Shown: positions 45,801 to 58,567, counted from the stretch's first letter. The stretch: DNA of 64,000 nt from Neolentinus lepideus HHB14362 ss-1 (GCA_001632425.1 KV425603.1:140291-204290); one strand, 5' to 3'. Translations and numbers: made by a program. The notes: a model not told the origin generated them from the sequence alone.

Positions 45801-46059
45801 TTTTTTTTTTTTAGACAAGCGATGTGACCGGGTGGCAATCAACAATTGGTTCGACTCCGACCCAGTCCGCTGTAGCAAGTAAACCGGCTGGTTACTTGGT
45901 CCGAGGTGAAATGTCTTTTACGCACGACCCCCAGTGGGTTCTGGGGAGTGCGGGACTCACGGCAGCACCTGGAGTCTCCGTTGAGTTAGAGTCCTGGGTG
46001 GCCGAATACCCACTAAAACCTCCGGGTGGGATGCCCAGGTAGATGGTAAGTTAGATTCA

Positions 46060-49000
46060 TTTTTAAGTGTGCCTTTCCATGTGGCAGTAACTTTCTTAGT
46101 GTCCTTTGGAGATCGTTTTATCTTGCATGCCATTATCCTGTCAATGTATAGGTGTCGATTCATGGCGTTGGTCCATCACGATATTATGGATTTTATTGTG
46201 TGAGTTCTCTGTTGTATTACCCACTCACACCTTAGTACCCAAATTAGGTACATTGACTCAGAGATTAGAATCTGGAGTAGGCGGGATGCCCCCGGGTGGG
46301 GGCGGGGAGGGAGGTCATCATCAGAGGGGGTGGTGGAGCGCGAGGCATTGCTCCTGTGGTCGGGGAGGTTTGGCAGGTGAGTGGAGAGTTTTCCACATCC
46401 AAGGACGGTGCTGAAGTTGATGGATGGCCACGGCCCATACGCATCGGGCCATAGGTCAGCGGCAAGGAGCCATATGATTTCTCGGGCGGGGGCCTCACAT
46501 TCGAGGAGGATATGGTTGAGGTTATCGGCAGAATCTTTGCAGAACAGGCAGACTGCACATTCCTCGTAGCTGGCAATCGGGGTCCAGAAGTCACCAATAC
46601 GGTATGCATGTTGTATCGCTTTGTATAGGAATTGTCTAACTAATGGGCGGAGGTTTGTATTTTGGCACTGGAGCCATATCTGGGCAGTTGTTTCGGGGTG
46701 TTCAATCTGTTCTACAAGTCCAGCTTGTATTCTGGCCAGGTTATTGGACGCAGAGCTACGCAGTGGGTGTTTCTCTGCTTTCGTGTTTCAAATAGCTTGA
46801 TAGGCTATTTGCTGGGTAAGTGCTGACAGCTTGACACCGTGGAGGGTGAAGTTGTTTGGTACTGATAGATCTAGGGTGTCTGGGAGTGGTTTTAGTGCAC
46901 CTTCACGGGCAAGGCCATCTGCTGCTTCATTGCCTGGGTCACCATTGTGGCCTTTGACCCACTCAAAAGTTGTGATTGCAGATCGATATCTTAGGCAATA
47001 TGCGGCCACTTTGAAGAAGCGGCTGTTTTCAACTCCAATCCATCCTTGGTCCTCCCAGCGGCCAAGGTGTACTGTAAGTCCTTTGATGACATACATCGAG
47101 TCAGTGATAAAGGTTATTGGGGCAAAGGGTGGTGCGTTTTGCAGGGCGACTACTACGGCGACAAGCTCACCAATTTGGTTAGACTGGTCCGGTCCAGGTA
47201 TTCTTAGGGCACGGTTCATAGGGTGCCCGGTATGTAAAAAGATTCCACTTCCTGCCTGGGCATCGGCCTTGCCGTTGTTGATGCAGGAACCATCTGTGTA
47301 GATGACTAGGTGTTCATCCTGTATGTTAAGGCCTCGCGCTGGGGCCTGAAGTCAGTAGGCAGGTGATGTTGAAGTCTCGGAGGGGTCGAGGAATATGCAG
47401 AAGCATTCTGCAAGGTGCGTCTTTGCTGTTACCGTGGGGTTGAACGTGATTTTACCTCATTCTAGCCTTGCTTGCCTGTTCTTTTCGAGGCGGTGGTGGG
47501 TGAGTGTCAGATTATCCTGTGGTGGCTTGGATGATATATTTGTGAGGGGAGAGAAGGAGTCGAGGATTGCGCATGCAGTCTTAGCGCATTTATGTGGGTT
47601 TTTACATCCATCTCGTCGATCCTGCTTGCATGGTTTGCAAGCACAGTTTCTTTGGGAGTTGTGTCGAGGTTGGGGAGCAGTGTTATCCAGTCATTTGGCC
47701 ATGTGTATTAGTCCACTGACTCTTTGGGAGGTGGACATGTGTGTCCCTATTAAGCAGGCAATTCTTGGCACTCTGTAGGTTTGGGGTGGGCTGCCCAGAT
47801 GATAGAAAGCAGGCATCTGGCGCTTCAGCCCTTGTGAGAGCTGTACTGGGGCGAATGATACACCGTAGTGTTTTGCCATGCGTAGCATCGACAGGGCATA
47901 TACCGGGAGGGTGGAGGCTCGCTTACTGCAAGTGGGTATGTCCCACTTCTGGAGGAAGGTGTTAAGGCGGGTTTGGTTGGGTATGCCATCGGGGGCAAGC
48001 TGGTTTATTAGGATATCAACTACAAATGCCCAGGTTGGGCGGGAGGGGCTTATGTCCAAGTATTCGTGAAGCCAGGTAAGCTCAATTGCTTCATTTTGGG
48101 AGCATATATCTAGGAGGCTTATGCCCCTGTGAGGTCTATCTTTGTAGAGTTGATCTAGGGAGATCGGCGGGTGGAGTGTATCAGTCCAAATGAAAGCACG
48201 GGTGAGTTTTTCTAATGCTAGTTCTATGTTTTGCGGCATCCCTTGTACCTTGGCTAAGTATTGGGACATGCCACCAATAGTCCATTGTACCATGGTGGAT
48301 TTGCTAGAGAGGGTAGGGTGGCTTCGCTGGAAGCGTGCTAAGGTGTGGGATATTTTATCTATGACTGGTTCCCAGGGGGTTATATTACTGACATCATTTC
48401 CGATCCATGCTCCTAGGGAGCATATTGCTTCCCCGTCTTTTGCAACGTGGACTGATGCTGGGAGTGGATCATCTTCAGGGTTTAGGCAGCGGGTTGTGAG
48501 GACTGCTTGTCGGTGCGTTGCAGTGCCAATGGGGATGATTTCTGTTTTTTTTCAGTATTGAATTTTGCGCCGGAGGCACAACACCAGCAGTCAAGTATTG
48601 TCTGGAGGTTATCATATCGGTCAGATTGTTTGAGATATATTGTTGTATCGTCAGCAAATAGTGTAACCAGTACTTTGCCTGCTATGCCAGGAATAGAGTA
48701 GCCATGGAGGTGGGGGGAGTTTCGAAGCATGCAGGCTAGGGGTTCAATGGCTAGGTTGAATAAGAGGCAGGAGAGTGGGTCACCTTGGCGTACCCCATGG
48801 GACATGCGGAATGGGGTGCTTAGTACACCATTTATCATTACTTGGGTATATGCGGATGAGTATAGGGACTTGACTGTTGCAATGAAGAGGTGGGGGAGTT
48901 TGAATTTGTCTAGGAAAGCCCAAAGGTAGTCGTGATCAATGCGATCATAAGCTTTTTCTTGGTTGAGGGCTATTATTGTGCCATTTTCCTCAGTGGCTTC

Positions 49001-50890
49001 GGCAAAACTGCTTGTGAGAGATGGACATGGTTGAATATTGATCTGCCTGGTATGAAGCCGGCTTGGTCTCGGTGGATGAGGTCATTAGCGTGGTCTGCCA
49101 GTTGTAGTGCAAGGGCTTTGGTTAGAATTTTGTAATCTGAGTTGAGGAGGGTAATCGGGCGGTAGTTTGCGATATTACTTCTGTCTTTTTTCTTAAATAT
49201 TGGGCACATCCAGCCAGATGTGAACGTTGTTGTCGGGTCTATCCCATGTTTCTGAATATCGGTAAATACATGGGTTAAGGTTTTTATAATGTTAAAGGAT
49301 GGTTGGTTTAGCTTAGTTTGTTGTTGGTGAATATCGTGTAGTTTCTTCCATAGTTCATATGGTATCCCATCCAGGCCAGTTGCGGTGCCCGTTTTGGACT
49401 TCTTTAGTGATTCAGCTATGTGCTTTGTCTCCAGGAGGTCTTGGAGGTGTGTCTCAGTGTCGGGTGGGAGTTGTTGGGGTAGTGGTATGGAGTCTAGCAC
49501 TTCTTCTCGGGCGGGTAAGTGAGCTTCAGGTGGGCGGGAGAGTTGGTCCACTAGTTGGAGAGATTTGTGGTAGTTTCTCGCAATCTCTGCCATTTTGTCA
49601 GAACGGGATGCAAAGGCTCAAGGATTTGACTCAGGGATCTCTAAGGTGTGTATTAGATCACGAGGAGTCTTCACACTAAGTACGCGTGATAGGTATTTGG
49701 AAGGGGTTTCGCCCTTGGCCACCCAGCGGGCCTGTCCATGTATTTGGGCACGTGCGAAGCACTTCTTATGTAGGTGGTCAATTTCACTTTCCAAGAATGT
49801 TGCATGGGTGCATAGGTTTTCGGAGGTGTCGAGGTTGGGGTTGTTTTGGGTGCATGATAGGTCTTTTTGCAGGGCATGTATTCAGCTTGTTATCTTCGCT
49901 AACGACTCTTTGGCGTGTCGTTTAGTGATATCGGTGATCGTGGTTTTGTAGGTTTGCCATAGGCATTGCACATTGTCAACATCCGTTTGGTTTATTAGTG
50001 ACAGTGAGTTCTGTAGTTCTATGCCTGTTGCGGTGACTTTTTCAATCAGGTTGTTATCATTGATGAGGCCTAGTGGCCATGTCCATCAGCCAGCACCAAT
50101 GTGCGGTGCATCAAGGGGCGAGAAGCGTAGAGTGGTTAGACGATGGTCAGATGGGACTACTGAGGACGAGATAGTCCAGTCGCGTATATTAGGTAGGTGG
50201 GAGTGCTTTGTGTATACCCTGTCAATGTGGGACATTCGGGCTGAACTATTGTGGTAGGTGAATACTCTTTCCGTGTTGTGATCAGCACGCCACCCATCAA
50301 TTACATTTAGGGCAAGGCGCACATCTCTAAGGGCATTCGTGGCTGGTGCAGGGTCAGCATGAGGTGGGGATCGGTCAATTGGGTCTTCAACTATGTTGAA
50401 GTCACCCATCATGAAATCGGGCTTGGGTAGGGCATGGGTTTCCCAGTAGGTGGATATTTTGGCCCAGAAGTCTGGGTGCTGTGTATATTCATTCGGTGCA
50501 TAGACGTTGAGGATCAAAAAGCGCTTCGATTTGTGCCATTTTGTTGACAGCAGTACCGCATGGCCAGGTATTACTTCAGTAAATTCAAGATCATTTATGT
50601 TGGCAATTTCTCTATTTATGATGAAGGCGATGCCAGCGGAGGCTGTAGGTCAGTCGGGGTCAGGGGAATTTAGTACGTGTAGGCGTTTTGAATACAGTTC
50701 CTGTATATTATCTGAGTATTCATTATTTAGGTGGGTTTCTTGGATTGCTAGGATACCGAGGCGTTGGTCTCGCATTAGGGAGTGGATGCTACCCCACTTT
50801 GAGATGGGGGAGTGGCCGAGCTGTTGGGAATGGCGGCCATTCATGTTTAGGGATCCTAATGTTATATTTGCTCTTGTGTTATGACTGATG
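46060..50890 (-). pseudogene. LINE ORF2: endonuclease, reverse transcriptase, RNase H
   Basis: Read 5' to 3' on the minus strand. The AP-endonuclease domain has S-L-N-M-N-G-R, I-Q-E-T-H-L-N near 50730, N-V-Y-A-P-N-E, M-G-D-F-N-I-V-E and S-D-H-R-L-T near 50130. The reverse transcriptase has G-L-D-G-I-P-Y-E-L-W, Y-R-P-I-T-L-L-N, D-Q-A-G-F-I-P-G-R-S, H-G-V-R-Q-G-D-P-L-S and catalytic L-F-A-D-D-T near 48640. A linker region covers 47691-48293. RNase H (46788-47219) has F-I-T-D-S-M-Y-V and V-K-G-H-N-G-D-P-G-N-E-A-A-D. The end has C-L-F-C-K-D-S-A-D-N-L-N-H-I-L-L-E-C, a zinc-binding RT-associated motif. Stops and frame changes between segments show decay. Confidence 0.82.
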
Positions 50891-51240
50891 TTGTTCGGTC
50901 AGACAGCGAGGTTCGGTGGAGCCACGTTGTGATGGGGGAGGTCATGATGGTGGTTATCAGGTGGGAGATCGAGGTCTGAGGTGGTGCGAGGGCTGCGTCT
51001 GGTGCTGGGATGCACTTGGTGGAGCTGATGCTCATTATTGTGGTGGAGTGGAGGGGGAGAGGGAGAAGGATGCACCACTGAGGTGGGCCTGCCACCGATC
51101 TCCTCGGATGCATCAGTACAGGTTGCTCTGATGGGAGGAGGCACACCCATTCCTCGTCCGGGGAGGTGTGAACCAGGAACTGTTACAGGGACTGCATGGG
51201 AGGGTTTGTTGTGGTGGTCGAATTACTTAGCCTGGGTTTT

Positions 51241-53292
51241 GTCCAGTTTACGGGTCAGGGTCAGCTTGCCCAGCTGTCACGGGGAGCTATGCATAGGTAC
51301 ATTGGCTGCTGTCTCGAGTCAGGCAGTTAGGGTACAGAGCTTAAGCCTCTCGGCACGGCACACTCAGGCCTGAATAGGCTGCTGTTTTTGGCTTGCGCCG
51401 ATGTTGTCAGGCAGACTCACTTTCCCGTCCTGTATACAGTTGGTATATTTGGGTGGGTCTGCTGGTAGGGAACATGCTGTTGCTGGCTCAATGGCATGCT
51501 GGTTTGGGCCGAGCTAGTGGGCAAACGAGAATGCTTGTATAGCATCGGCAGGGGTGGGTACAGAGATTCATGTAGTATTTACAGCACTTTTTACATATTA
51601 GGATAGTATGTAAGGTAAGGAGTATGCGACATCTGTGGTTTTGGTGTGGTAAGGATGAGATAGGGTTGTGTGGCAGAAGCGGCAGTGACAGGTTGAATTG
51701 AAGTCCGCGAGGGCATGTTGAATGCACTCAGTAGTGGTGCGAGTTGAGGCACACTATAGATTAGGGTTGCGCCAGGTAGTACAGGAAAGAATAAGGAGGG
51801 ATATAATGGGCATAGGCAGGCACGCTAGGCAGTGCAGCAGGTTTTATATGATTATGGGGCTGGCACTACAGCGGGGGAGGCGGTGGTGGTTGCTGCTGGC
51901 CCAGTCCCTGTCTCCCACCCTGTCCTTGGCCACATTGGCCATTTTGGCCACGTCTGCGTGACCGGTTTGCACCGTGACCGCGTTCTTGTTTGCGACCATG
52001 TGCTTGTTGGGCAAAGTGAGTGACGTTGGGCTCGTCCTGAGTGAGCCAGGAGCTGTCGTATGTGGGTCCATTCCAACCATGGATGGTCGAGAATGGGCAG
52101 AGGCCATGGGGGTGGGTTATGCAGTGACATAGGGAGCAGGAGCTGAAGCGGGTGGGTTGGCCTGTACCATGTAAGGGTGTCTCATACACTTGCTGAAAGA
52201 GAGCTTCACGTAGTTGGTACCAGATGGCATTCGAGATGCTGTTTGGTCAGTCACCGAGCATGATATATTGCGGGATGGATATTCCACCAGGGGCATGGAG
52301 TGGGATGCGAGTGAGCGTGATTGAGTGTGCAAATGTGTTTGCGAGATCGTCGAGCTGGTCCTGGGGCCAATTAAAGTAACGCTGGAGTACATCACATATG
52401 ATGGCATGGGTGGTCAGGATATGGAGGATGTCAATAATCGCAGTGAGGAGGGCATCGGTATTGTCTGATGTAAAGCCGTTGATGGCACAGATGACGGAGT
52501 GAACTGGTTCGGGCGCTGGGATTGGGAAGACTTGGAAAGATGCACGCGGGTGGGAGATAACACCCCATTCCAGCATGCTGTTGAAAGTCACAGGGGGTAG
52601 GTTCCGCAGGAAGAATACGGGTGGGTTAGGGACATCTGGGCTGGTGGTGACAGGCTATGACACACAACAACCACCAATAACACCTAGATAATGCGGAGGG
52701 AACTCCGTCTAATAGTGTTGGCAGTCAAAGGGCAGAAGGGTAAAGCTTGGGGGAGGTGAGGGATGAAAAACAACACAATGGAAGGCACCGTATATCTCCT
52801 GTGAGTCGACCCAGATGCTCTATGCAACTCCTAACTCTCTAAAACTCTGAAACTACACTTCTCGGCGCCAACTCGGTGCTTCTTGGAGGGTATTCGGTAC
52901 TGGACAAGACCAGCTGTCCATCGGAAGGACTCGGAAGAGTGAAAGACAATAGCTCAGAAGGTTCCTCCACGCCGGAGGACTCTAGGACGCAATAGAATGC
53001 AACGTGGACGCAGTAAAATGCAGTAAGAACGCAATGGAGACGATAAGACGCAACGCAAACGCGAGACCTCACGCCAAGGTCGACTAGAATGCAATCTTTA
53101 ACGCAGCAAGACTTTGAGATGTGGGGGTGAAGTAAATTCAATGGTGACCCATATGGTGGTCCGGAATGATCTGATGTGGGTCTGAGAATACAGGGTGTCT
53201 AAAGTACTAAGTAACCCAAATGTCCGAAATCTACTAAGTCCGAAGCTCCTTCGTCTATCAAATCATGCCATATGCAACAAATGAGAATATAC
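51241..53292. repeat. gap-flanking duplication, left copy
   Basis: 2,052 bp repeated at 53393-55444 with a constant offset of 2,152 and no indels. I found only four differences, all within the first ~210 bp (three near 51379-51385, one near 51440). It contains the ORF1 3' part and the beginning of the LTR-like element. Confidence 0.9.
52648..53292. repeat. LTR-like element, copy truncated at the gap
   Basis: Begins TGACAGGC like the complete copies and stops at the run of Ns. It is colinear with 54800-55444. Confidence 0.8.
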
Positions 53293-53392
53293 NNNNNNNN
53301 NNNNNNNNNNNNNNNNNNNNNNNNNNNNNNNNNNNNNNNNNNNNNNNNNNNNNNNNNNNNNNNNNNNNNNNNNNNNNNNNNNNNNNNNNNNN
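53293..53392. other. assembly gap, exactly 100 N
   Basis: A run of 100 undetermined bases, the conventional size for a scaffold gap of unknown length. Confidence 0.98.
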
Positions 53393-55444
53393 GTCCAGTT
53401 TACGGGTCAGGGTCAGCTTGCCCAGCTGTCACGGGGAGCTATGCATAGGTACATTGGCTGCTGTCTCGAGTCAGGCAGTTAGGGTACAGAGCTTAAGCCT
53501 CTCGGCACGGCACACTCAGGCCTGAATAGGCCGCCATTTTTGGCTTGCGCCGATGTTGTCAGGCAGACTCACTTTCCCGTCCTGTATACAGTCGGTATAT
53601 TTGGGTGGGTCTGCTGGTAGGGAACATGCTGTTGCTGGCTCAATGGCATGCTGGTTTGGGCCGAGCTAGTGGGCAAACGAGAATGCTTGTATAGCATCGG
53701 CAGGGGTGGGTACAGAGATTCATGTAGTATTTACAGCACTTTTTACATATTAGGATAGTATGTAAGGTAAGGAGTATGCGACATCTGTGGTTTTGGTGTG
53801 GTAAGGATGAGATAGGGTTGTGTGGCAGAAGCGGCAGTGACAGGTTGAATTGAAGTCCGCGAGGGCATGTTGAATGCACTCAGTAGTGGTGCGAGTTGAG
53901 GCACACTATAGATTAGGGTTGCGCCAGGTAGTACAGGAAAGAATAAGGAGGGATATAATGGGCATAGGCAGGCACGCTAGGCAGTGCAGCAGGTTTTATA
54001 TGATTATGGGGCTGGCACTACAGCGGGGGAGGCGGTGGTGGTTGCTGCTGGCCCAGTCCCTGTCTCCCACCCTGTCCTTGGCCACATTGGCCATTTTGGC
54101 CACGTCTGCGTGACCGGTTTGCACCGTGACCGCGTTCTTGTTTGCGACCATGTGCTTGTTGGGCAAAGTGAGTGACGTTGGGCTCGTCCTGAGTGAGCCA
54201 GGAGCTGTCGTATGTGGGTCCATTCCAACCATGGATGGTCGAGAATGGGCAGAGGCCATGGGGGTGGGTTATGCAGTGACATAGGGAGCAGGAGCTGAAG
54301 CGGGTGGGTTGGCCTGTACCATGTAAGGGTGTCTCATACACTTGCTGAAAGAGAGCTTCACGTAGTTGGTACCAGATGGCATTCGAGATGCTGTTTGGTC
54401 AGTCACCGAGCATGATATATTGCGGGATGGATATTCCACCAGGGGCATGGAGTGGGATGCGAGTGAGCGTGATTGAGTGTGCAAATGTGTTTGCGAGATC
54501 GTCGAGCTGGTCCTGGGGCCAATTAAAGTAACGCTGGAGTACATCACATATGATGGCATGGGTGGTCAGGATATGGAGGATGTCAATAATCGCAGTGAGG
54601 AGGGCATCGGTATTGTCTGATGTAAAGCCGTTGATGGCACAGATGACGGAGTGAACTGGTTCGGGCGCTGGGATTGGGAAGACTTGGAAAGATGCACGCG
54701 GGTGGGAGATAACACCCCATTCCAGCATGCTGTTGAAAGTCACAGGGGGTAGGTTCCGCAGGAAGAATACGGGTGGGTTAGGGACATCTGGGCTGGTGGT
54801 GACAGGCTATGACACACAACAACCACCAATAACACCTAGATAATGCGGAGGGAACTCCGTCTAATAGTGTTGGCAGTCAAAGGGCAGAAGGGTAAAGCTT
54901 GGGGGAGGTGAGGGATGAAAAACAACACAATGGAAGGCACCGTATATCTCCTGTGAGTCGACCCAGATGCTCTATGCAACTCCTAACTCTCTAAAACTCT
55001 GAAACTACACTTCTCGGCGCCAACTCGGTGCTTCTTGGAGGGTATTCGGTACTGGACAAGACCAGCTGTCCATCGGAAGGACTCGGAAGAGTGAAAGACA
55101 ATAGCTCAGAAGGTTCCTCCACGCCGGAGGACTCTAGGACGCAATAGAATGCAACGTGGACGCAGTAAAATGCAGTAAGAACGCAATGGAGACGATAAGA
55201 CGCAACGCAAACGCGAGACCTCACGCCAAGGTCGACTAGAATGCAATCTTTAACGCAGCAAGACTTTGAGATGTGGGGGTGAAGTAAATTCAATGGTGAC
55301 CCATATGGTGGTCCGGAATGATCTGATGTGGGTCTGAGAATACAGGGTGTCTAAAGTACTAAGTAACCCAAATGTCCGAAATCTACTAAGTCCGAAGCTC
55401 CTTCGTCTATCAAATCATGCCATATGCAACAAATGAGAATATAC
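53393..55444. repeat. gap-flanking duplication, right copy
   Basis: Second copy of 51241-53292. It starts at the first base after the gap with the same word (GTCCAGTTTACGGGTCAGGG). Confidence 0.9.
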
Positions 55445-56204
55445 GTCCAAAAACATACCACCACAGCACGCCATATGCCTAACCGAGTACCGCGATCATT
55501 CCGAAATATGCTCGGTGCCTTAGAAACAACCGGTCCAAAGGAAAACCTTCCAAAATTGCTCCATCCAAAGTGTCGGCGCCCATGAATGACTTGTATGAGC
55601 TGACTCGCATCGTGAACATCGTAAGGATAGTCGACAAAGGTCCGCGATGGCATTGGAGTGGCAAGGAGGATCCGCAGCACCTGAACTCAATGCGTCCAAT
55701 CAGCTCGGAGGTGCCGCATGGTCGAATGGAGGATAAGATCACCGCAAGTGCATAAGGGAGACTGGATACAGTCAACTCAGCATGGATAAGCTCGGGATAA
55801 AGGTGCCGAGAGCGCCGAGTGTGGTGAAATCGCTGATGTCGGGGGGTTCTGAAGGTCCTGAATGCTGACTAGCCTTGCAACATCCACATGGTGATGTTCT
55901 GGAGAATGTAGGAGGTCCACTGATAACGTCGGTGCTGCTCTTGAGGTGCGTAATGGTCACTTGGTCATCTCGGCATACAGTAAAAGCTCCGAGGATCTCC
56001 GAGGATGCGGTGGTGAAGTACTGAAACTCGGCGCTATGTCTAAGTGCGTCGGTTGTAGCAGGCGTATGGCTCAGAGCTCAGATATGAAGTACGTTGGAGC
56101 ATGGAGATGTGTCGGAGGTGAATGGGAGTGGTGGAGTGCTCCGAGAAGTCATTAGAAACACTGAAAATGTGTTTTCGGAGGCTAGCGGCACCTGAGGCCT
56201 ATCA
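54800..56204 (+). repeat. solo-LTR-like element, copy 2, inside LINE ORF1
   Basis: 1,405 bp, TGACAGGC … GCCTATCA. Flanks are GTGG on the left and GCGG on the right, a 4-bp duplication with one C/T change. Compared with copy 1 it has about 54 extra bases near 55405-55460. It interrupts the ORF1 frame. Confidence 0.7.
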
Positions 56205-58057
56205 GCGGCTTGCACGGGGATGGGGGTAGTGATTGTGATCACTTCTGGATCGATTGCAGACACTGCATGCGAGTACTCAATGGTGACAGTGCGAATGTGT
56301 GCGGCTGCTTCAGCACCGCGCGTGGGGAGGTCTCATCCGCTCCAGTTATGGGGCAGGACTATAAGTACGGGGTTGGGTTGCCTGAAGATTGTGACTAGCT
56401 GGGTGGGGGCGATGTTACAAACAAGGACTGTGTTACTGGTGCGATGTGTGCACGGGAAGCCTCCAGGAGGTGGGGTAGTGAATGCTGTGAGGGAGCCACA
56501 CCTGTATGCATCTTGGGGTGCCGTGTGGGTATCTATGGCCAGGAGGTCCTCCTCGATGAAGTGGAGGAACGCCTCCAGTTGCGGGTTTGTGAGGTTGTGC
56601 TGTCCATCTTCAATAGGCGCGGGCATGAGGGGGGGTGCTAGGATGGGGGCCGGTTGGTGTACCGGTTGCACGGGGATGGGTGTACGTTCTGCATGATGGG
56701 TGAGCTGGTGTGTTTGCACCTGAGTGTTATACGTACCCGTTTGCTCCTCTTGGGCAGCCATTTCATGATCATGCTCCACTTGGGCCGGTGGTCCATAGTT
56801 TGCAGTTGTTGGTAGCGGCGGGGGTGTGGTAGGGGGTGGCGCGGGGGGCAGTTCTCCCGCAACAACCATGGCATAGGTTGTGTTGGTGGTGGCGGTCAAA
56901 GGGAGCTGGGTTGTCGGTTGGACAGTGGTTGGCCCAGCAGATGTATTCGGGTGGGGTGGTGTCCAGTCATTGGATGCGTGCTGGTTAGGTGCAGTTGCCA
57001 GTGCCGGGGGCGCTGGCGTTGGTGCTGTGGCGGCACCTGAGGGGCGTGAGAGAGCACGGCGGGCAGTAGTGAAGGTCAGGGCCCTGGCAGCTCCGAGGGC
57101 TGCATTGACCAGATCTGGTGGGTCCTAGATCCGGAATGGCATGGGAGAGGACTCAAGGTCCATGTAGTTGGCATCATCCTCAGATGGAAGCAGTATGGAG
57201 GTGGCATAAGGGGACTGAATTACGGTGTCATCATCTGATAGTTGCAGTTTGGACATGGTCCGAATGACCGGCTGGATGACCAGATCAGGATCAAGAGGGA
57301 GGTGGCTCGTGGGGGTGAAGTGTGTAGTTAGGGGCTGCTGTGTCTGTGGTATGCGGTTTGGCGGGGGTGTTTGTGAGGAGGCAGGTGCGTCGCTTGCACC
57401 TGTCGACAATCATGAGGTGGTCCGTCTTTTCTCAACAGGGCGTACAGTTGCCTTTTGCGTCGCTGATCGAATCGAGCTTGTTGGTTTCTCTTCACTCGGC
57501 ATCGGGCCTGTGGGAGTCGATGCTCTTGTGCCAATTTTAGGGGGAGGGGGATAAATTTGGGGGGAAAGGGATAAATTTGGGTGGGACTTTATAGGAGAAT
57601 TCTCACTGTTGTCGGAGTTTGATGGGTGCGGAGCAACTGTACAGCTGGGGCGGCGGGAGTTGCCGAGGGTGATGGATTGGCCAGGCATGTTGGTTTTTGT
57701 GGAGGATATGGGCGATGTTGGGAGATGGTTCTGGTTATTATACTGGGTTTCTTTCTGCGTGGTGCCGGCTGGTCTGTTGTGGTGCTTTTTAGACTTAGGT
57801 GTTGATGCAGGGGTGGGGGTACATGGGTCAGGGTTGGCGCAGTTGTTTATCTGGCAGGCTAACGTGCTCTCAGCGGTGAGCAACATCGGGGTGGGTTGTG
57901 TGGTAGCATTTCATTGGTCATTTGGACATGTGAGTGTCGTAGGACTGTGTCCTAGGGGCTGTCTGTGGATGACTTGTATTGGCATAAGCCATTTCCTTGC
58001 CCACAAGTGCATGGGAACTCTCGACCATGATGGTGGTATGAGATCAAGGTGCCCCCC

Positions 58058-58070
58058 TTTTCATTTTTCA
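58058..58070. repeat. LINE target-site duplication, right copy
   Basis: TTTTCATTTTTCA, identical to 45788-45800; marks the 5' end of the LINE. Confidence 0.8.
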
Positions 58071-58205
58071 CATTGTTATTAACTATTTTACACATGTTAG
58101 TAACACCTTTGTTAATAACTGTTAATAACACGTGTTAATAATGCCCTCGAGGCACTGATGTTAATAACAACGTGAAAAACTCGGGACGAATTATTCACCG
58201 TACCC

Positions 58206-58567
58206 TATTGTTTTAGACATACGAAATAGAATGCAGTCGCCTTGACGATATGTTTTCGTTCGGAGGGCTGTGGATGATCGGATAGATCCGAGTGCAGCTG
58301 TCTCCTCCCAAACAAAGTCGACGCTAAGCCGCCGCCCTCATTCTACATCACTGTCTTTGTTTGTCAGCGTTCTTAACGACGAGCACGTCCTCCACGACCT
58401 CCACCTGTCTGTGCTCACTACTCGCAACGACGGCGACGGCCTTATATTGCTGCGCGGCTTTGTAAGCAGGCCCGCCGCGTCTCTGGAACAGCTGAACCTA
58501 TTTATCGTCGTCATACTCGACGGTACGAGGGTCTGAGAGCTATCCTCTATTCAGTGGGCGGTGTGCA
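58206..58567. promoter_or_regulatory. CLA4 5' flank, right next to the transposon block
   Basis: About 360 bp between the end of the TIR element and the CLA4 start codon. It must hold the core promoter and 5' UTR. No specific site was identified. Confidence 0.4.

Larger units (their letters stand above)
51866..57886 (-). pseudogene. LINE ORF1 (nucleic-acid-binding, CCHC), split by an LTR-like insertion
   Basis: The 5' part (56333-57886) is very rich in Pro, Thr and Ser, with at least one in-frame stop after M-P-F-R-I near 57125. The frame runs into the LTR-like element at 56204 and resumes beyond it at 54799 with S-P-D-V-P-N-P-P-V-F-F-L-R-N-L. It then reaches C-S-L-C-H-C-I-T-H-P-H-G-L-C, a CCHC zinc knuckle, and a Gly/Gln/Arg-rich basic end finishing in a Pro run (54018). 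The same 3' part appears a second time at 51866-52591 because of the duplicated gap flank. It would encode the LINE RNA-binding protein; not functional here. Confidence 0.72.
45801..58057 (-). mobile_element. Tad1-like non-LTR retrotransposon (LINE), degenerate
   Basis: Minus-strand element: 5' end at 58057, 3' poly(A) at 45801-45812, bounded by the 13-bp duplication TTTTCATTTTTCA. It contains a Pro-rich ORF1 with a CCHC knuckle, then an ORF2 with endonuclease, reverse transcriptase, RNase H and a C-terminal Cys/His motif, the order typical of fungal Tad1 LINEs. It is cut by the LTR-like element at 54800-56204 and by the assembly gap with a 2,052 bp duplicated flank. Removing these leaves about 8.7 kb. 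Many in-frame stops show it is inactive. Confidence 0.82.
45391..58205. mobile_element. small TIR element split by a LINE
   Basis: Left end GGGTACGGGGAATAATTC (45391-45408) and right end, on the minus strand, GGGTACGGTGAATAATTC (58188-58205) form an 18-bp inverted repeat with one mismatch, flanked by TA on both sides. Without the LINE and one copy of its target duplication it is about 550 bp. Its interior has palindromic GTTATTAACA…TGTTAATAAC words on both sides and an unmatched 74-codon frame at 45527-45751. It is probably a non-autonomous DNA transposon; a TA target suggests, but does not prove, a Tc1/mariner-like type. Confidence 0.6.

Noticed and set aside
53393..55444. True tandem duplication of LINE/LTR sequence
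   Set aside because: Possible, but the exact placement at a 100-N gap and near identity make an unmerged contig overlap more likely.
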